The notes under the pieces were generated by a model that saw only the letters and a program-made list of their open reading frames with translations, was not told the DNA's origin and ran no database searches. A DNA stretch of 64,000 nucleotides, taken from NCBI GenBank assembly GCA_028554755.1, contig JAPTOF010000021.1, positions 2,002,501 to 2,066,500 of the forward strand, written 5' to 3'. How positions within the stretch are numbered: the stretch's first letter is position 1; each line of letters starts with the position of its first letter. This document shows positions 11,870 to 24,056 of the stretch, piece after piece. The position numbers were made by a program, and so were the translations under genes. The stretch comes from Cordia subcordata (taxonomy: Eukaryota; Streptophyta; Magnoliopsida; Boraginales; Cordiaceae).

Positions 11870-14800
11870 CTATGGCCGATAGAACGACCCCTTGCGATAG
11901 TTCAGTGTTATACTATACTATGACCACCGAGTGAATTATTTATCGTCACCCTGGCAATTAGAGGAATATAAAGTCTATAGGAATGACAGGGAGTTATTCC
12001 TTTAGACGGAGCATCCCGTTGTGCAATCGGCTTTAGTCACAGTCGTATTTTATGGATGTTATGCGGCGCATTTCCATTAAGTTGACAATCCACTTATTGC
12101 TGCTCTGATTGAGAGGTGGCAACTAGAGACACACACATTTTGTTTGCCTATATGAGAGGCAACGATCACCTTTCAGGATGTCACCATATATTAAGACTTG
12201 TCTATTGTTAGTGAAGTTGTCCCGGAGCTCGATGATACGAGTTGAAGTCAGGAGGAGTGGCGAAATCTTATTCATCAGCATATATGGATATACGTAAACT
12301 TGAATAAGATCACAGGAAATTTAATTAACATACCTCATCTGAGAGGTCTATATATGGCGGCGGGCACTCCGGTGAATCTCATTGAGCAACAGGCTCATTA
12401 GTGGACATTTGTAGAATTTTTTGTTTATAGGTACCCATCTTTTTACTAATACGATCAGGAATAAGTTATCATTACATTGGTTGGAGCTTTTGATTAACTA
12501 TGATCATATTAGTGAGTATAATTAGGAAGCAGCATGCCTAGCGCATTTCTATAAGTGGCGCCATGATGATCATTCAGGTAGTAAACTTAGTCATATCTTT
12601 GTTGTTAATAATTTTTTAAAATTTATACTTTCTTATAATAACAATGTCTCGTGCAATTCTTTTTTTGCATGGCATAGGTTCACGGCATTTAGGCCCACAC
12701 TATTCGAGCAGACAGAGAGGCATCATCAGAGAGATGGGCAAGTAATTGACCCCCAGTATCCGTTGCCTGGCCTGCCACGAGGTTACATGTTTTTTGCAAA
12801 GAAGGATATAAGGTGGGCTGCAGCGAAGGCGGGTTTGAACAAGGCTTGGGACACGATTGACCATTTGCAGCCCAAGAGGTTCGACAAATTTAATTATTTT
12901 TAATTTACATTACTTATTTTATAAATTACTCATAATTGATTTTTGTGTTCACATTTTTTATGGTGGCTATTTGAGCACGTGATGGGGGATTTGCCACAAT
13001 ATTGTCTGGAGAACATGGAGGCATAGAAGGCATGTATATCCCTTATCATTTGTAGGCAAGTAGAGTGGCATTGTCCCGACTATGTACTTCGGCAATTCGG
13101 CATGCTACAAACGATCCCCGAGAATCCACCCGCATGGCAGAAGCATGGGGACAGGAAAGAGAAGATAACAGTCGCACAATTCAATATGGCGATTGACATG
13201 TGGGCTGATTGGTAAAGGACTGTTGTTGAGACAGAGTAAAAGGACTAGCCTGATCCTCATACACTTAGGATGTACATGAGATGGTACTACGGGATCACCA
13301 TACTGCAGTTCGGCCACTTTAGGACTAGCCATACAGACGATGGCTATGTTGAGTCAGCTTATGATGAGATTAGTCTGAAGAGCAAGATAACCCTATGTTT
13401 CAATTCATTCGAATTCATTTAACATTAGTGAAAAAAAAAATTGACACTTATTGTAACTTTCTCATTCGACGGTATACGCTCAGCATGTAGTTAACCATTC
13501 TGGCAACTTACTACAATAGTACGAGTAGGGGTGGGAATATCCGTTCCATATCCGAATCTGAATCCATATCCGAACCCGATTGGATAGAAAAATTATGAAA
13601 ACTTCAGACACATATATATCTGAATCCAATATCCAATAAAAATACCGAATATCGGATAGGAATTCGGATAATTTTTTTACTATCCGAATCCGATCCGAAT
13701 CCGATCCGAAATATCCGAAAAATAAAACACATATAAAAATATATTAATTTTATGTTAGGGGCTTCATTGTCTAAAGATGGTTCAACATTTTATTATTTTA
13801 TAATTTTTAACTTTATTTTAAATATTTTAGTTTTATGTCCTACATTTTGGGATATTTTATTTGTTTAACTTTTGGTACAACAAAAATATTTGATGACTTG
13901 TTATGAAATATAGATTATGATAGATTTTGTATTTAGTATCAGCTATGGTATGTGTGACATAGTAATGTGGATTATGATCTGTAGTAAACTTATATATATT
14001 GGTGGTAAACTTATATATATTGGTTATTATCTACTATTATTTTGTATGGCATATTAGTGTGAATTATAGTTTGTGGTAGACTTCATATTTAGTGAAATGT
14101 GTTAACCTTTCTTTTCAATATAATTTAATATTGTTATAGTTTGAGTGGCACTAAATTTATATGGTTATAATGTTGTTTAGTAGTAATATATTAAATGAGA
14201 AATTAAATATGTTTTGATTATTAAATAAATCCGAAAATCTGACTATCCGAATCCGAAAATATCCGTTATCTGAACATCCGATATCCGGCTGGATAGGTAC
14301 TTTTAAACTATCCGATCAGATAGTTGATTTTCTAATTCGATATCCGACTATTCGATATCTGATTATCCGACCATCTAATTATCCGTTCTGATTTCCACCC
14401 CTAAGTACGAGGCGAGCGATCTGGGAGAAGATGTGCCATCTACTGAGGCTATAATTTGGCATTTGCAGGTACTATATGTCAGAGGCGAGGGCACACTTTA
14501 ACAGACCTAGCATGAGTATCTTTTAGAGGACACAATCGCCATGTTTGAGGTCTTACATCCGTAGCTGCCTTAGCAGACGCATCATCAGTCGGGAGACCGT
14601 AGCCATCATCATCAATTGACGTCCCAGCAATATAATGTTCTACTAGTGTATGAGAGGGTACAGGGAGGCTTAGTGTAGGAACAAGGCGGTACGTCACATT
14701 ACAAGCTCGACACTTCATCCCAATACCAGCCATATACACTATCGCAGCATCAACACCATCTCAGGCTCCCTACGCAACCAACACAGTTCATGCAGCCCTC

Positions 14801-15041
14801 AATACAGTCAAGTTATGGCGAAACATCATATATTGGTAGCAGCAGTCGTCGCATGCAGGCATTTGATTCACCCTAGCACCCTCTATCCACCAGTGATTAT
14901 TTGGTAGACAAGTAGACTGCTGAGGAGCAACATGAAGAGAAGCAATAGCTATGCCATAATTGAAGACGCATGCAGTCACCTCCTCAAATGCCACGCGTTT
15001 TATTTGACTGGACCACTAAGGGTCAGAGGCCCAATCATTAG
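11870..15041 (+). pseudogene. Decayed plant mobile domain (PMD, MAIN-like) gene in MULE
   Basis: The PMD is also called the aminotransferase-like plant mobile domain. It is found in host proteins such as Arabidopsis MAIN and MAIL1 and is carried by several MULE families. Around 12090-12190 the sequence encodes LIERWQLETHTFCLP followed by G/E-ATITFQDV, matching the hallmark E-R-W-x-x-E-T-H-T-F-x-L-P and T-L-Q-D-V of this family. Later exon-like blocks lie at about 12676-12885 (contains LPGLPRGYMFFAKKDIRWA) and 12965-13390 (tryptophan-rich, with QFNMAIDMWADW and MYMRWYYGIT). Introns are inferred from AT-rich gaps. A final block near 14960-15041 encodes PPQMPRVLFDWTTKGQR and ends at TAG 15039-15041. 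Internal stops are present and a hAT-type element interrupts the last part. Exact exon edges are uncertain. Confidence 0.75.
13526..14403. mobile_element. Non-autonomous hAT-type element nested in PMD pseudogene
   Basis: 878 bp. Terminal inverted repeats begin TAGGGGTGG at the left and, read on the minus strand, TAGGGGTGG at the right. The flanking 8-mers are identical, AGTACGAG (13518-13525 and 14404-14411), the duplication length of hAT transposons. Subterminal regions on both sides are packed with ATCCGAAT/ATCCGATA-type repeats (13538-13720 and 14228-14390), and the middle is AT-rich without coding capacity. Removing the insert reconnects the flanking PMD gene text, so it inserted after the MULE acquired that gene. 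Confidence 0.92.
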
Positions 15042-15063
15042 ACACCATCTTAATATTGATGTA

Positions 15064-15205
15064 TTGTACTTATTATTAGATCTAGTTAAATTTACATTTT
15101 ACAATTCATATATGTATTTATTATTAGATCTAGTTGAGCTCACATTTTCCATTTCATATATGTATTTATTATTAGATCTAGTTGAACATAAGTTGATGTT
15201 GACAA
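15064..15205. repeat. Three-unit tandem repeat, 48-bp period
   Basis: TATTATTAGATCTAGTT starts at 15071, 15119 and 15167, an exact 48-bp spacing, with intervening TCATATATGTATT. The array lies in the 309-bp gap between the 3' ends of the two convergent MULE genes (15041 on plus, 15350 on minus). Such AT-rich repeats could serve as a shared termination region, but that is inference. Confidence 0.85.
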
Positions 15206-15349
15206 TATTTTGAAATGGAAAGATTTGACAATATTTGAGATGAAAAGATTCTACAACATTCACAAATCCATTACATTACATAACAACATCATGATAAATA
15301 TTACATAAATCCAAATCCATTACATTATATAACAACTTCATGATAACTA

Positions 15350-17911
15350 TTACAAGCTATATATTTTGTCTAAGGGGCAATTTGGAGCAATATGTCCTGG
15401 GTTACGGCAATAACTACACCTTCAATTACCAACTTGGTCAGATTTGTCCATCTCGTTCGGTATATGCTGACCTCTTTCTCACCCAGGTCTTTTTTCATGC
15501 CCCGATATAGGTTCAGAAGTAACATCCACCTAGCCCCTGGAGGCCATTAAAATTCATGTCCTAGGGGTTGAAATGTCACTCAGTATGTGGTCTTGAAGGC
15601 CTCCACCATATCATGCCAAGCTATCATGGTTGAAGGTTTCCACTCCTAAAACGGGCAACATACTATGTATGAGAGCATGGCATATGATAGGCTATCCACT
15701 TACTGTACTTAGGTGCTTACCCCATCCAATCTACTTCCTGTTTGTTCGGAACATTGTCCTATCATTCTGGCAATTGCCCTACCTGGTAGCACTCATCTAG
15801 TCTGAATGCATGCAAACTGTGAGGATACTTCCCACTTTTCATACGTTTCTCTCGCTTTATCTGTGAAAGTACGACCATCTCTCTACATGTGCATCGCGTT
15901 TGCCAACCTATCATAGAAATATTCCTTTAGCTTTATAAAGGTGTTAGTTAGTAGTGCTGTAATAGGCAATCCCCTGGTTCCAACTAGAACACCATTAAAG
16001 CACTCAACATTATTTATCGTCAGCACTCCCCATCTGTAACCCCCATCGTGGCTCAAGGTCCACGTATCTGCACCGAGGTCGGATAACATCTTGTGCACTC
16101 GATTACCAACGCCAATGGGTCATGGATCGACATTAAGAATAATATCCATGGTAGCGATGTACTTGTATTTCTAGCTTTCTTTTCCAGCTATCCAACATAA
16201 GTCTTTTGCAATTTGGTTGTGCCATATTTTCATCACATTACTTTTTAGATGTATCAAGCAAATGCGATGTTTCACTTGAAGTCGATCGTTGGATGTTATT
16301 GTACTAATAACAGCCGTAATTCCTATGCGCCTATCAAATAAAATGCACACTGTTGATAGATTGTTTAAAAAACATTCACGTACCTTCTCCAAGAACCATG
16401 TCCAACTATTTGTACTCTTGGCATCAACTACTACGAATGCCAATGGCAATATATGATCGTTGGCATCTGTCGCTAAGGTGACAAATAGGTGGCCCTTCTA
16501 CTTTCCGCGTAGATATGTTCCGTCCAACAAAAGTACAGATCGACAGAGCTTCAATGCCGTGACACACGAACCGAAAGCCCAAAAAATATAGTGGAAAATT
16601 TTTTCTATTTACGTTGAACCCTAAGCGAACTTGTAATGGACAACGGTCCCCGGATTCTTTGCAATCACAGCACCAAAGAAAGCACGGCAGCATTTGGTAT
16701 GACATGTGTCGTAATAAACTAGTTGGATTGCCTTATTCGTACCACACCAAGCCTTGCCATATGTTATATCGACGTTTAACTTCTTTTTTATGTGTGCTTG
16801 GACAAGACGTACCTTGAAAGTCTTCTCTATAACAAAATGCCTCACCATGTAACCAACCAAACCAGAGGTTAGATTTCTGTGGTTTGCACCGTATTTATCT
16901 CCCATACAAATATGCATGCCTTGGTACTTAGTGATCTCAAACATCTTGTGTTGGTTTTTTTAACTGCATGGACTTTCCACTTGTATGGTGTCTTTAGATT
17001 GCTCAATTCGTAGCAACATATGTCCCATAATGACTTATTCGACTTCACCATCTGGTATTCTCATTAATGTTTGATCACGTTCATTTGGACAGCTCTTATG
17101 AGATCAATCTTTGTTGGGAACACCATGCCTTTGGCCAGCTCCATCCGTCTCTTGTCCCACATTGGTCTTCCAAGTGGCTCGTTTTTAGGAGTGATGTAGT
17201 ATTCTGTCTTAGCAGTGTGGAAAGCCACTGGTTCTTCCTTATCTAGCTTTGGCTCCAGCTCTTGCCTAACCTCAACCTCTTTGTTCTAGTAGTTTAAACT
17301 GGCCATTGATACGACATCTTCCTCGTCGTTCCACTGGACATCCTTCTCTTCTTCTTCTAGTTTAGACAAAATTGAATCTATTCCCACATCGAACCTCTCC
17401 AGAATGTCGCTAGCGTGAGAGGGTCCTCCAACGTCAAAAATGTGGAGCATGGCTGTAGGGAAAGGAAAAATATGGCAAACTCCACTGTTGTGGTTGGAAT
17501 ATCGACCTCCTCATTGGCATAATAAGCTGGTTTTACGTTCAAGTTCGACAAATCAACAATAGTTTGTTGTAATGGTTGTTCTTCATCTGCTGGTTGTAGG
17601 TTGTACATGTCATCACTTCGTACGACTACAACGACATGCACACATCGCCTATTCATTTACATACAAGCTATCTCGTACATGTCCTGTGCATCTTCTTCGT
17701 CCTTCACGGCACTCGAGAAATAATATATTTATTGTAAGTTTGTGTTCCATTTAGGATCACGATAACACAAATCAACTCTATCGATAGTAAGCCGTAATTC
17801 AAGCTTCCTGAATATACGAGATACAAATTGATTGTATGTCGTTCCAGGATGAATTTTTTTCTTTACGTGGTAAATTTTGACCCATGTAGTCGAGCCCATG
17901 ATCTTTTTCAA
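15350..17911 (-). pseudogene. MULE (MuDR-like) transposase, decayed
   Basis: Read from 17911 down to a TAA at 15350-15352, the frames give the order expected of a MuDR-type transposase. An N-terminal region begins near MGSTTWVKIYHV. A DNA-binding-type segment follows (16621-16944, with NLTSGLVGYMV, TYGKAWCGTNKAI and NPGTVVHY). Then comes the MULE catalytic domain (16171-16705, with LPLAFVVVDAKSTNSWTWFL and the block around CILFDRRIGI), and a segment LGADTWTLSHDGGYRWGV/ECFNGVL (15883-16098). A C-terminal zinc knuckle, CSYCRNPGHIAPNC (C-x2-C-x4-H-x4-C), lies near 15375-15416. The gene is split by in-frame stops and frameshifts (for example the expected cysteine/histidine SWIM region near 15600-15700 is eroded), so it is inactive. 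The probable promoter is the TATATA motif near 18062 in the right terminal repeat. Confidence 0.88.
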
Positions 17912-18049
17912 TTTTGTGGCCGCTATAATATAAATACAATAACCTCATCTAAATTTGCATTCATCTTTTAGAGTGAAAGTGCTACAAAATGTGATTGCGA
18001 GTGTGAAAGTTTTGAGGTTAAGTGATTTTGGAATGAGCCGGTGAAGGGA

Positions 18050-18476
18050 GGAAGTGAGATTATATAGCAAAAAATACAAATTTCGAAAATTCGATTTCGA
18101 ATTTCGAATATGCCAAATTCCCTGCCGCTCCGTCACATCGTCACAAGGAATCTTTAACAGAACCCTAACTCGAATTTTCAAAATCCGAGTCTGAACTTCC
18201 AAAGTTTGAATTCCAACTCCAAAAGTTTGATTATACCAGATTCCCTGCCGCTCTGTCCCGTCGTTGAATGGAATCTTTGACGGATGCAAAAAAATTCTAA
18301 ATCGAACTTCTGGATGTCGAATTCGAACTTCGAAAGTTCGATTGTGTCAGCTCCGTCCTGAAATTTTTGACAGCCCATAATCGAACTTTCGAAGCTCAAA
18401 AAGTCTATTTTTGCAACCTCTAAAAAATTGGGTTAATTTTGAAAACAATTTAAAAAATAGGGCTAAAAAAATTTCC
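18050..18476 (-). repeat. Right terminal inverted repeat of MULE with internal repeats
   Basis: The outer ~90 bp mirror the left end. Inside, two diverged units with about 123-bp period each contain GCCGCTC(C/T)GTC followed by GGAATCTTT (near 18121-18160 and 18244-18280). TTCGAA-type motifs are frequent. A TATATA motif near 18060 faces the transposase gene (minus strand). Confidence 0.7.
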
Positions 18477-18530
18477 GATACCTATGTGTCCTTTTTTAGT
18501 ATGAAATGAAAAAGGAAAAAGAAATATTTT

Positions 18531-18724
18531 GGGTTTGTTTGAATTGGTTTTTTATGAAAAATTATATATTTTTTGTAGTAAGTGTTTGGTTGTTTAAATT
18601 AAAAATTAAAACTCTAGAAAACCTCAAATTCAAATTTTAAGAAGTCAAAATTTTCACTTCTGAAATAAATTTTTTTTTCAAAAATTAATAAAAATACTTT
18701 TAAAAAACTAATTCGAATGAGCCC
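18531..18724. mobile_element. Tourist-like MITE, family A
   Basis: Inverted ends GGGTTTGTTTGAATTGG and (minus strand) GGGCTCATTCGAATTAG, with a palindromic A/T-rich core. It resembles the copies at 24057, 47345 and 52095. Flanking trinucleotides are TTT and TTA, so the expected TTA/TAA duplication is imperfect. Confidence 0.6.
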
Positions 18725-21700
18725 TTATTATCAAATCCATGAACTAAACTATAGTATTCCAACAAGAATTTCTCAATAAAATATAAATTTCAATATTTTT
18801 TTTCTAATTTTCTGCATTCCAAAGGTCGCATTGAAGTTACTTGACAATCTTGTTTACGCAAATTATGAACAAGAGCTTGGACGGCGACGGTGAAAGATAT
18901 TCACTTGTAGAGGAAAATTTTAAATATGTAAAATTTTCAAAATGACACCCTATTTGATATATAAAGGAAATAAAAGTATAAAAATTTAATATTAGTCAAT
19001 CGTTCAAATTAATTTATCATAATTAATTAAATAATCCGTCATGACCGTTCAATCATAATCGAACCTTATAATATTACGAGAAGATCTAAATTTCGTATCC
19101 ACACAAGAAGATCAGAGATCGAACACAAACTATTATATGATTTTCACTACTTTTTGGCGATTGAGCTTTTTAGGGTGTAGGATTCGAGAATCCCTTGAAA
19201 AATTTTTCTTTTTTTGTTGCTTTCGAAGAATATTAGGAGCTGATAATTGATGAGAGGTGACCAGACAGATAAAGTGAATCCGGATAAGAGACGAACCGGT
19301 GCTGGGTTTTTATTTTGACCCCATGAAAACTCGACCTTCCCATTGAGGTTCACATATAATTGTACCAAACTGTCATGTCCAAAGTCCCCACTCCATAATA
19401 CATTACTCTTTACTCATGCCAACGAGCTTTAAATTGTTGAATATCAAGCTTTCATGCTTGATAGAGAAATGTCAAGTATTTCCATGTAAAGTTATTTCCA
19501 GGCAATTTGGCGGTCACAAGTTTGAGTTAGAAAAGTTTATCGTAAAACACAGACCAAGGTTTTATTTGGGATTTTGTCTGTAATACTTTAAGTATTGAGT
19601 TGTAAAACTTAAGTAATAGAGATTTTGAAAAAAGTATTGTTAAATAAAATATATTAACTATTTGACTTTGAACTTTAAGAGTTGAGATTTCAATTGTTTT
19701 GGGTAATAGTAGACATTTAGAAATATGTGGTAGTGTTTTTGAGGAAAAAGAAGAAAAATAATTTGACATGATATAAAAATAATTTATCAAGGGCTACTTT
19801 CAAAAAAGATTTAATTTAGAGGTTTCGGTTTTCAACATTTTGTACCTTGGGCTTTTACGTAAAAGTTATTTTAAAAATGAGTCAAATAAGTTTAAACTCA
19901 CGGCAAATATTTTTAAATGTTTAAAAATTAAGCTAAATAAATTCTAAGAGTGGTACAACAAATTTCAAGATGGGATTGATTCTTCTTAAGTATTTGTGCT
20001 TAGAAAAATATTTCTGTGATATTGGGACATACCGCTATACACTTGAAGTTTATTAGTTCAATTATTTCCCTTGTTAAAGAAAAAGAGAAATTAGCCAAAT
20101 TAAGATATTAAAGTGCATGGTTTCAAAACTATGCAAATTGCCTAAAGAGGAAAAGTATACTCTTGGCTTTGAGGGAAAATTCCCAAACTGTATAAACAAT
20201 GGGGCTATTATGAAAGAGAATCTTGATTTGTCAGCGAAACTCAATTTAGAAAAAAATATACGATCAGCTTCGCGTGGCTTAAAGCACAAGGTGAATATTA
20301 GATCCAAGTTCAATCAGAAAAGAATATATGTGTAATCTATACAATGATATGAATTTCACTTTGACGAAAGAATTTCACTTTTTTGCTTTAATAATTTGGC
20401 ATTATTAACAGAATCCTATCTCTTTTGGATCATTACTAGAGTTTCTTTGACTTAATTTAGTACTAAAGAATTTTGTCTGATGCACCACATTTAACATATA
20501 TTATGGAGATTATAAGTTATGCTTGCCCGTTCCAAGCATCTAATCTTCTAAGCAATCTTTGACGAGTATAAAAACATCCAAAGAAATTACACTAACTTTC
20601 AACTTCATCAAGCATAAAATAAGACAAATAGAAGTACGAATTAGTTCGTGAATTTTGAGCAAGACAAAGTTTATGAAAGTACCCACTATTACTTTTCGAC
20701 AAAACTAATATGGTGAAACATTCTCTTGAATGATTTTGTAATATTATTCGATTTAGTTATCGATTTAGAAGTTGTCGTTATAATTTGGTACTTCCAGGTT
20801 ATTTCCTTCATGTTGGCTCCTTGCTTAACTAATGTTTTATAAATTAAATTTTATAATAAAATTCTTTCGTTGAAGAGCTCTCCAAGTTATCTGAGTTCTT
20901 GTGAAATCTTCATAACTTGACATAATGTGGGAATAAACTATTGGGCTACATGGCCCAAATCTTAATAGCGAGTTGAAATTCTGTGTCCAATCTGTAAAGG
21001 TTGGTCATGTCTTGTTTTTACAAGAAAATAAGAAATTGCCAAGCCCAATCCACCAGTAATCAAATAATGGGCTGCAGATCCGTGCTCCCAACCTCGTGCC
21101 TTGTGCTTTGTAAAAGGCCAATGAGGCCCAGATCAATTATATTTTCGTGGCCCAGTTAGGATTGTTTGTCAACGTCAATATATTATTCACCTCATCAAAG
21201 TACGGGAAAATGATCAGCCAGACCATCTAGTGAAGAGCGAAAGATGAGCTCAACATGTACGTGGAATCCATTCCTTAATTTGGTAGTTCTTGAGAACGAC
21301 TCTTCTTCTATAGAGTCTGCAGAGTTATAGTTGATTCGGCAAAGAACCAACTAATATGAATAAAACTCCGCGCAATGCAGTGTGGTTGCTCCGGTTGCGA
21401 AGTTCTCCTGCAAAAGAAAGGCTAGAAGCCTGTGGTTGGTTAGTGTTAGCCTCTCCGACGGTCAAGCTTTTATTTCATGGGCCAGTTGCTGAAATAAAAA
21501 TATTAAGAGGGTTGTTTGAAAAGGAATACACAACTATTTTTTAGTTTTTTGTTTTTTAATCCTTTTAAAATGATAATCATCTTTACTTTTATAAAGGTTC
21601 TCTATCTTCAATTCGTAATTAAAGGAAGATTTTATCATTTCCATGAGAATCTTGAATGATGGTCAAAGTTCCACGCTCTCACTCAATCCATGTTATGGTC

Positions 21701-22690
21701 CCTGCCGAACTTGTGACATCCCACTTTATATTTTATAAATCCATTAGCAGACACCGTCAAATTACTCCATCTCGCTAGTGAGGGTTGGTAGGGTTCTTGG
21801 AAAAAGAATTCCTGAATCGGATTGTAGCGAGATTCTTTTCTCGGGTCAGGGTTTATTTGTCCCATCCGGCCCTATTTGAGTATATTCTTCTTTCTTTTTT
21901 ATTATTCTTTCACATGTCGTGTTATATCTTCATTACAAACATTATAAAAATGAAGACGCATTTGGCTTAGTGACAAAATTTCTCTTATTTCAAAATAAAT
22001 ATTGTTATACATACTATTATGGTGTTTGACATGTTGAATGTTGGATTCAACACTTATTCGTAATTTCTTTTAACATTTTTAATATTATTTTTTAAGAGCT
22101 AAGGGTTGTTTGTTATTCCATGCCTATTGACCATGTGGACTATTATCTCATAGGGGTTGTATAGGAAATATCTTTTCCACCGAAATAGAAATGATATTAA
22201 AAGTTTACCCTAATATCAAAAAAAGAGTTTTATTTTCGTACGTGAAGTTCAAACAGACAAACCCCATCCCAACTCAACCTATTCCGTTGTCATACCTTTG
22301 CGTTATCCTGTCAGGAAAATCGGAGCTGCTTGGGAAATAAATAACTTTCTTTGGACTCTTGCCAGAAGCGATCAAAATGGGACTACTTGTGTAAATTGCT
22401 AGTGAAATTTACCCATTTCTTTTGAACCAAACGTGTTGCTTCAATCTTCAGAAATCCCAGGAAATTGTGAGAGAAAGCCAATAAGGTTGCAAAAATGTCA
22501 TCCTTTTCAGAATTGCATCATCTGCTAAATGTGCCCTTATCCACCAAACCCTTTTTCCGTTTTTTTTTTTTTTGGGCCCATCCGATGTTCGTAATAGTGA
22601 AATTCAGATTAAAGTAAAAGTTAAGAAAAATTTAATGATGATGGTAAAAGAAATAGTGACAAATCTTGTGCTACAAACTGATATTATTTT
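18725..22690. other. AT-rich intergenic spacer, no gene seen
   Basis: Only short, motif-free frames are present on either strand. I see no convincing splice-linked coding series, RNA gene or complete mobile element. Several stretches are probably decayed repeats. Confidence 0.45.
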
Positions 22691-22699
22691 TTCCTGCTC

Positions 22700-23440
22700 T
22701 CTCTAAGTGACAGTTTTTTTGGTCCATGCTTGACCATTTTCTTCTCGAAATTCCCCTGAATCTTCCCTTAAAATTTGATAATTCCTGTTTTACTTCTTGT
22801 TTTTTTCTCTCGGCTTTTCTCTTGTTCTTGGTTTTCTTTATCCTTTGTTCGGTTGTTCCTGGTTTTCTTTATCCTTTGTTTGGTTATTCCTTTGTATGTG
22901 TGTTTGGGTTTGTTGTGGTTCTAGGTGTTGATTGTAGTAGTTTGTGGTAGTTGTTTGCTGTTTCTGTGGTGATTGATGACCCGGTTGACGAACTGACCCG
23001 GCGTATGAACAATGATCACTCGTCTATTTCTCTTGTGTTAGTCCTTACTTCACCATAGTACTTGGTTGGTTTGCAATCGCTTACTCTTGTGGGTAGGATT
23101 ATGGGTAAGCATGAGGTCCTTTGTAATGGACTTTTTGTATATGATAAACTTGAGATTGTTCAAGGATTTAATATACAGTCTACATTATACTGGACAGCAG
23201 AACACCTTGTGGATGATGGGCACTATAGCCTTCATGAGGCGGGTTTTTGGTGTGTCAACCATGTGCCGTATTGTACTAATGAGGTTGCTAACTAGCTTAA
23301 AACGAACGTTAAACTGGGTCTACTCCCCTCTAGTTGGCTTGAGTCCCCGTCGTTGGGGCTTTTTATTGTACTAGACTAGTGTAAGTTGATTGTACTGTTT
23401 GACAGTTATCCTCGTTAATATATATATCTTTCATGTTCCA
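22700..23440 (+). other. Possible LINE-derived remnant (5' part plus 3' tail)
   Basis: A pyrimidine-rich stretch (22720-22950) is followed by a short coding-like string, DDPVDELTRRMNNDHSSIS, near 22976-23032. After a further broken frame comes TGTACTAGACTAGTGTAAG, and the segment ends with TTAATATATATATCTTTCATG plus a short A run near 23440. This order (5' region, start of an ORF1-like frame, 3' UTR, A tail) is typical of an internally deleted plant LINE. The protein was not recognised with confidence. Confidence 0.35.
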
Positions 23441-23449
23441 AAAAAATTC

Positions 23450-24050
23450 TACAACCTAATAAATCCATTAAGATTTATTCCCTTAATAGTTCCTAAACTA
23501 TTGATTTTGTCATATTTTAGTCCCTTCACTTTCAAAATGAATCTTTCAGTCTCTAAACTTTGATAAATGGGATATCGTTAATCATTCGAGTAATTTCTGT
23601 TATATTTTTAACATAAATGTGATACCAAACAATGCTACCAATTGACTGGCTCGTACGTCTTACATGCGTTTGGCGTTAAAAATATAACATGGTAGCCAAA
23701 GTCAAATCAAGCTGCGTGTCCACGTTTAGCCCTCAGCATCACTTGTCACATTTTGAGTTTTCGTATCCTAGTATTTACTTGGTCGCCTTATACCAAATAT
23801 TTGCCCTGTTAACCAACGAAAGTCAACAACCCTGAAACGGTAAATTATACGAGACATCTCTTATTTTCGTTCTCCGTAATAATCTTATATTTTATTTTTT
23901 TATTTGTAAAATTTAATCTTTTATCTAATGTGTTTGTGTCAACCATTGAAAATCTCGTTTAATGCCACATGTCTCTCACATAAATCGCTATTTTAGACAA
24001 TATTAGCCTTGACATGAGCAAAATTGCAATTCGTGCAAATGAAACATAAA
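23450..24050. other. Intergenic spacer, no gene seen
   Basis: Text such as AGTTCCTAAACTATTG and TTAGTCCCTTCACTTTC resembles subterminal sequence of plant non-autonomous elements, but no paired end or target duplication was found. Confidence 0.35.
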
Positions 24051-24056
24051 GAGTAA

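Larger units (their letters stand above)
10706..18476. mobile_element. Autonomous-type Mutator-like element (MULE), decayed
   Basis: The element is 7,771 bp, flanked on both sides by the identical 10-mer GATACCTATG (10696-10705 and 18477-18486). Mutator-like elements typically make 9-11 bp duplications. The ends are long imperfect inverted repeats: the left begins GGGAAAATTTTTCTTTAGCC, the right (minus strand) GGAAATTTTTTTAGCCC. Both continue through AAAATTAACCCA and GCAAAAATAGACTT, then into sequence rich in GTTCGAA motifs. It contains two convergent decayed genes, a PMD-type gene (plus) and a MULE transposase (minus), separated by a 48-bp triplicated repeat. A hAT-type element is nested at 13526-14403. 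Stops and frameshifts in both genes indicate it can no longer act autonomously. Confidence 0.92.

Noticed and set aside
15064..15205. Regular repeats resembling a small CRISPR array
   Set aside because: Units are contiguous with no unique spacers, and this is plant nuclear DNA; it is a plain tandem repeat.
17945..18399. 114- and 73-codon minus-strand frames
   Set aside because: They lie in the right terminal repeat of the MULE and read its internal repeats (FEL/FRN-type residues), not a protein.
23062..23374. Two overlapping frames of 77 and 102 codons
   Set aside because: No recognisable domain in either frame; most likely part of a decayed LINE-derived segment.
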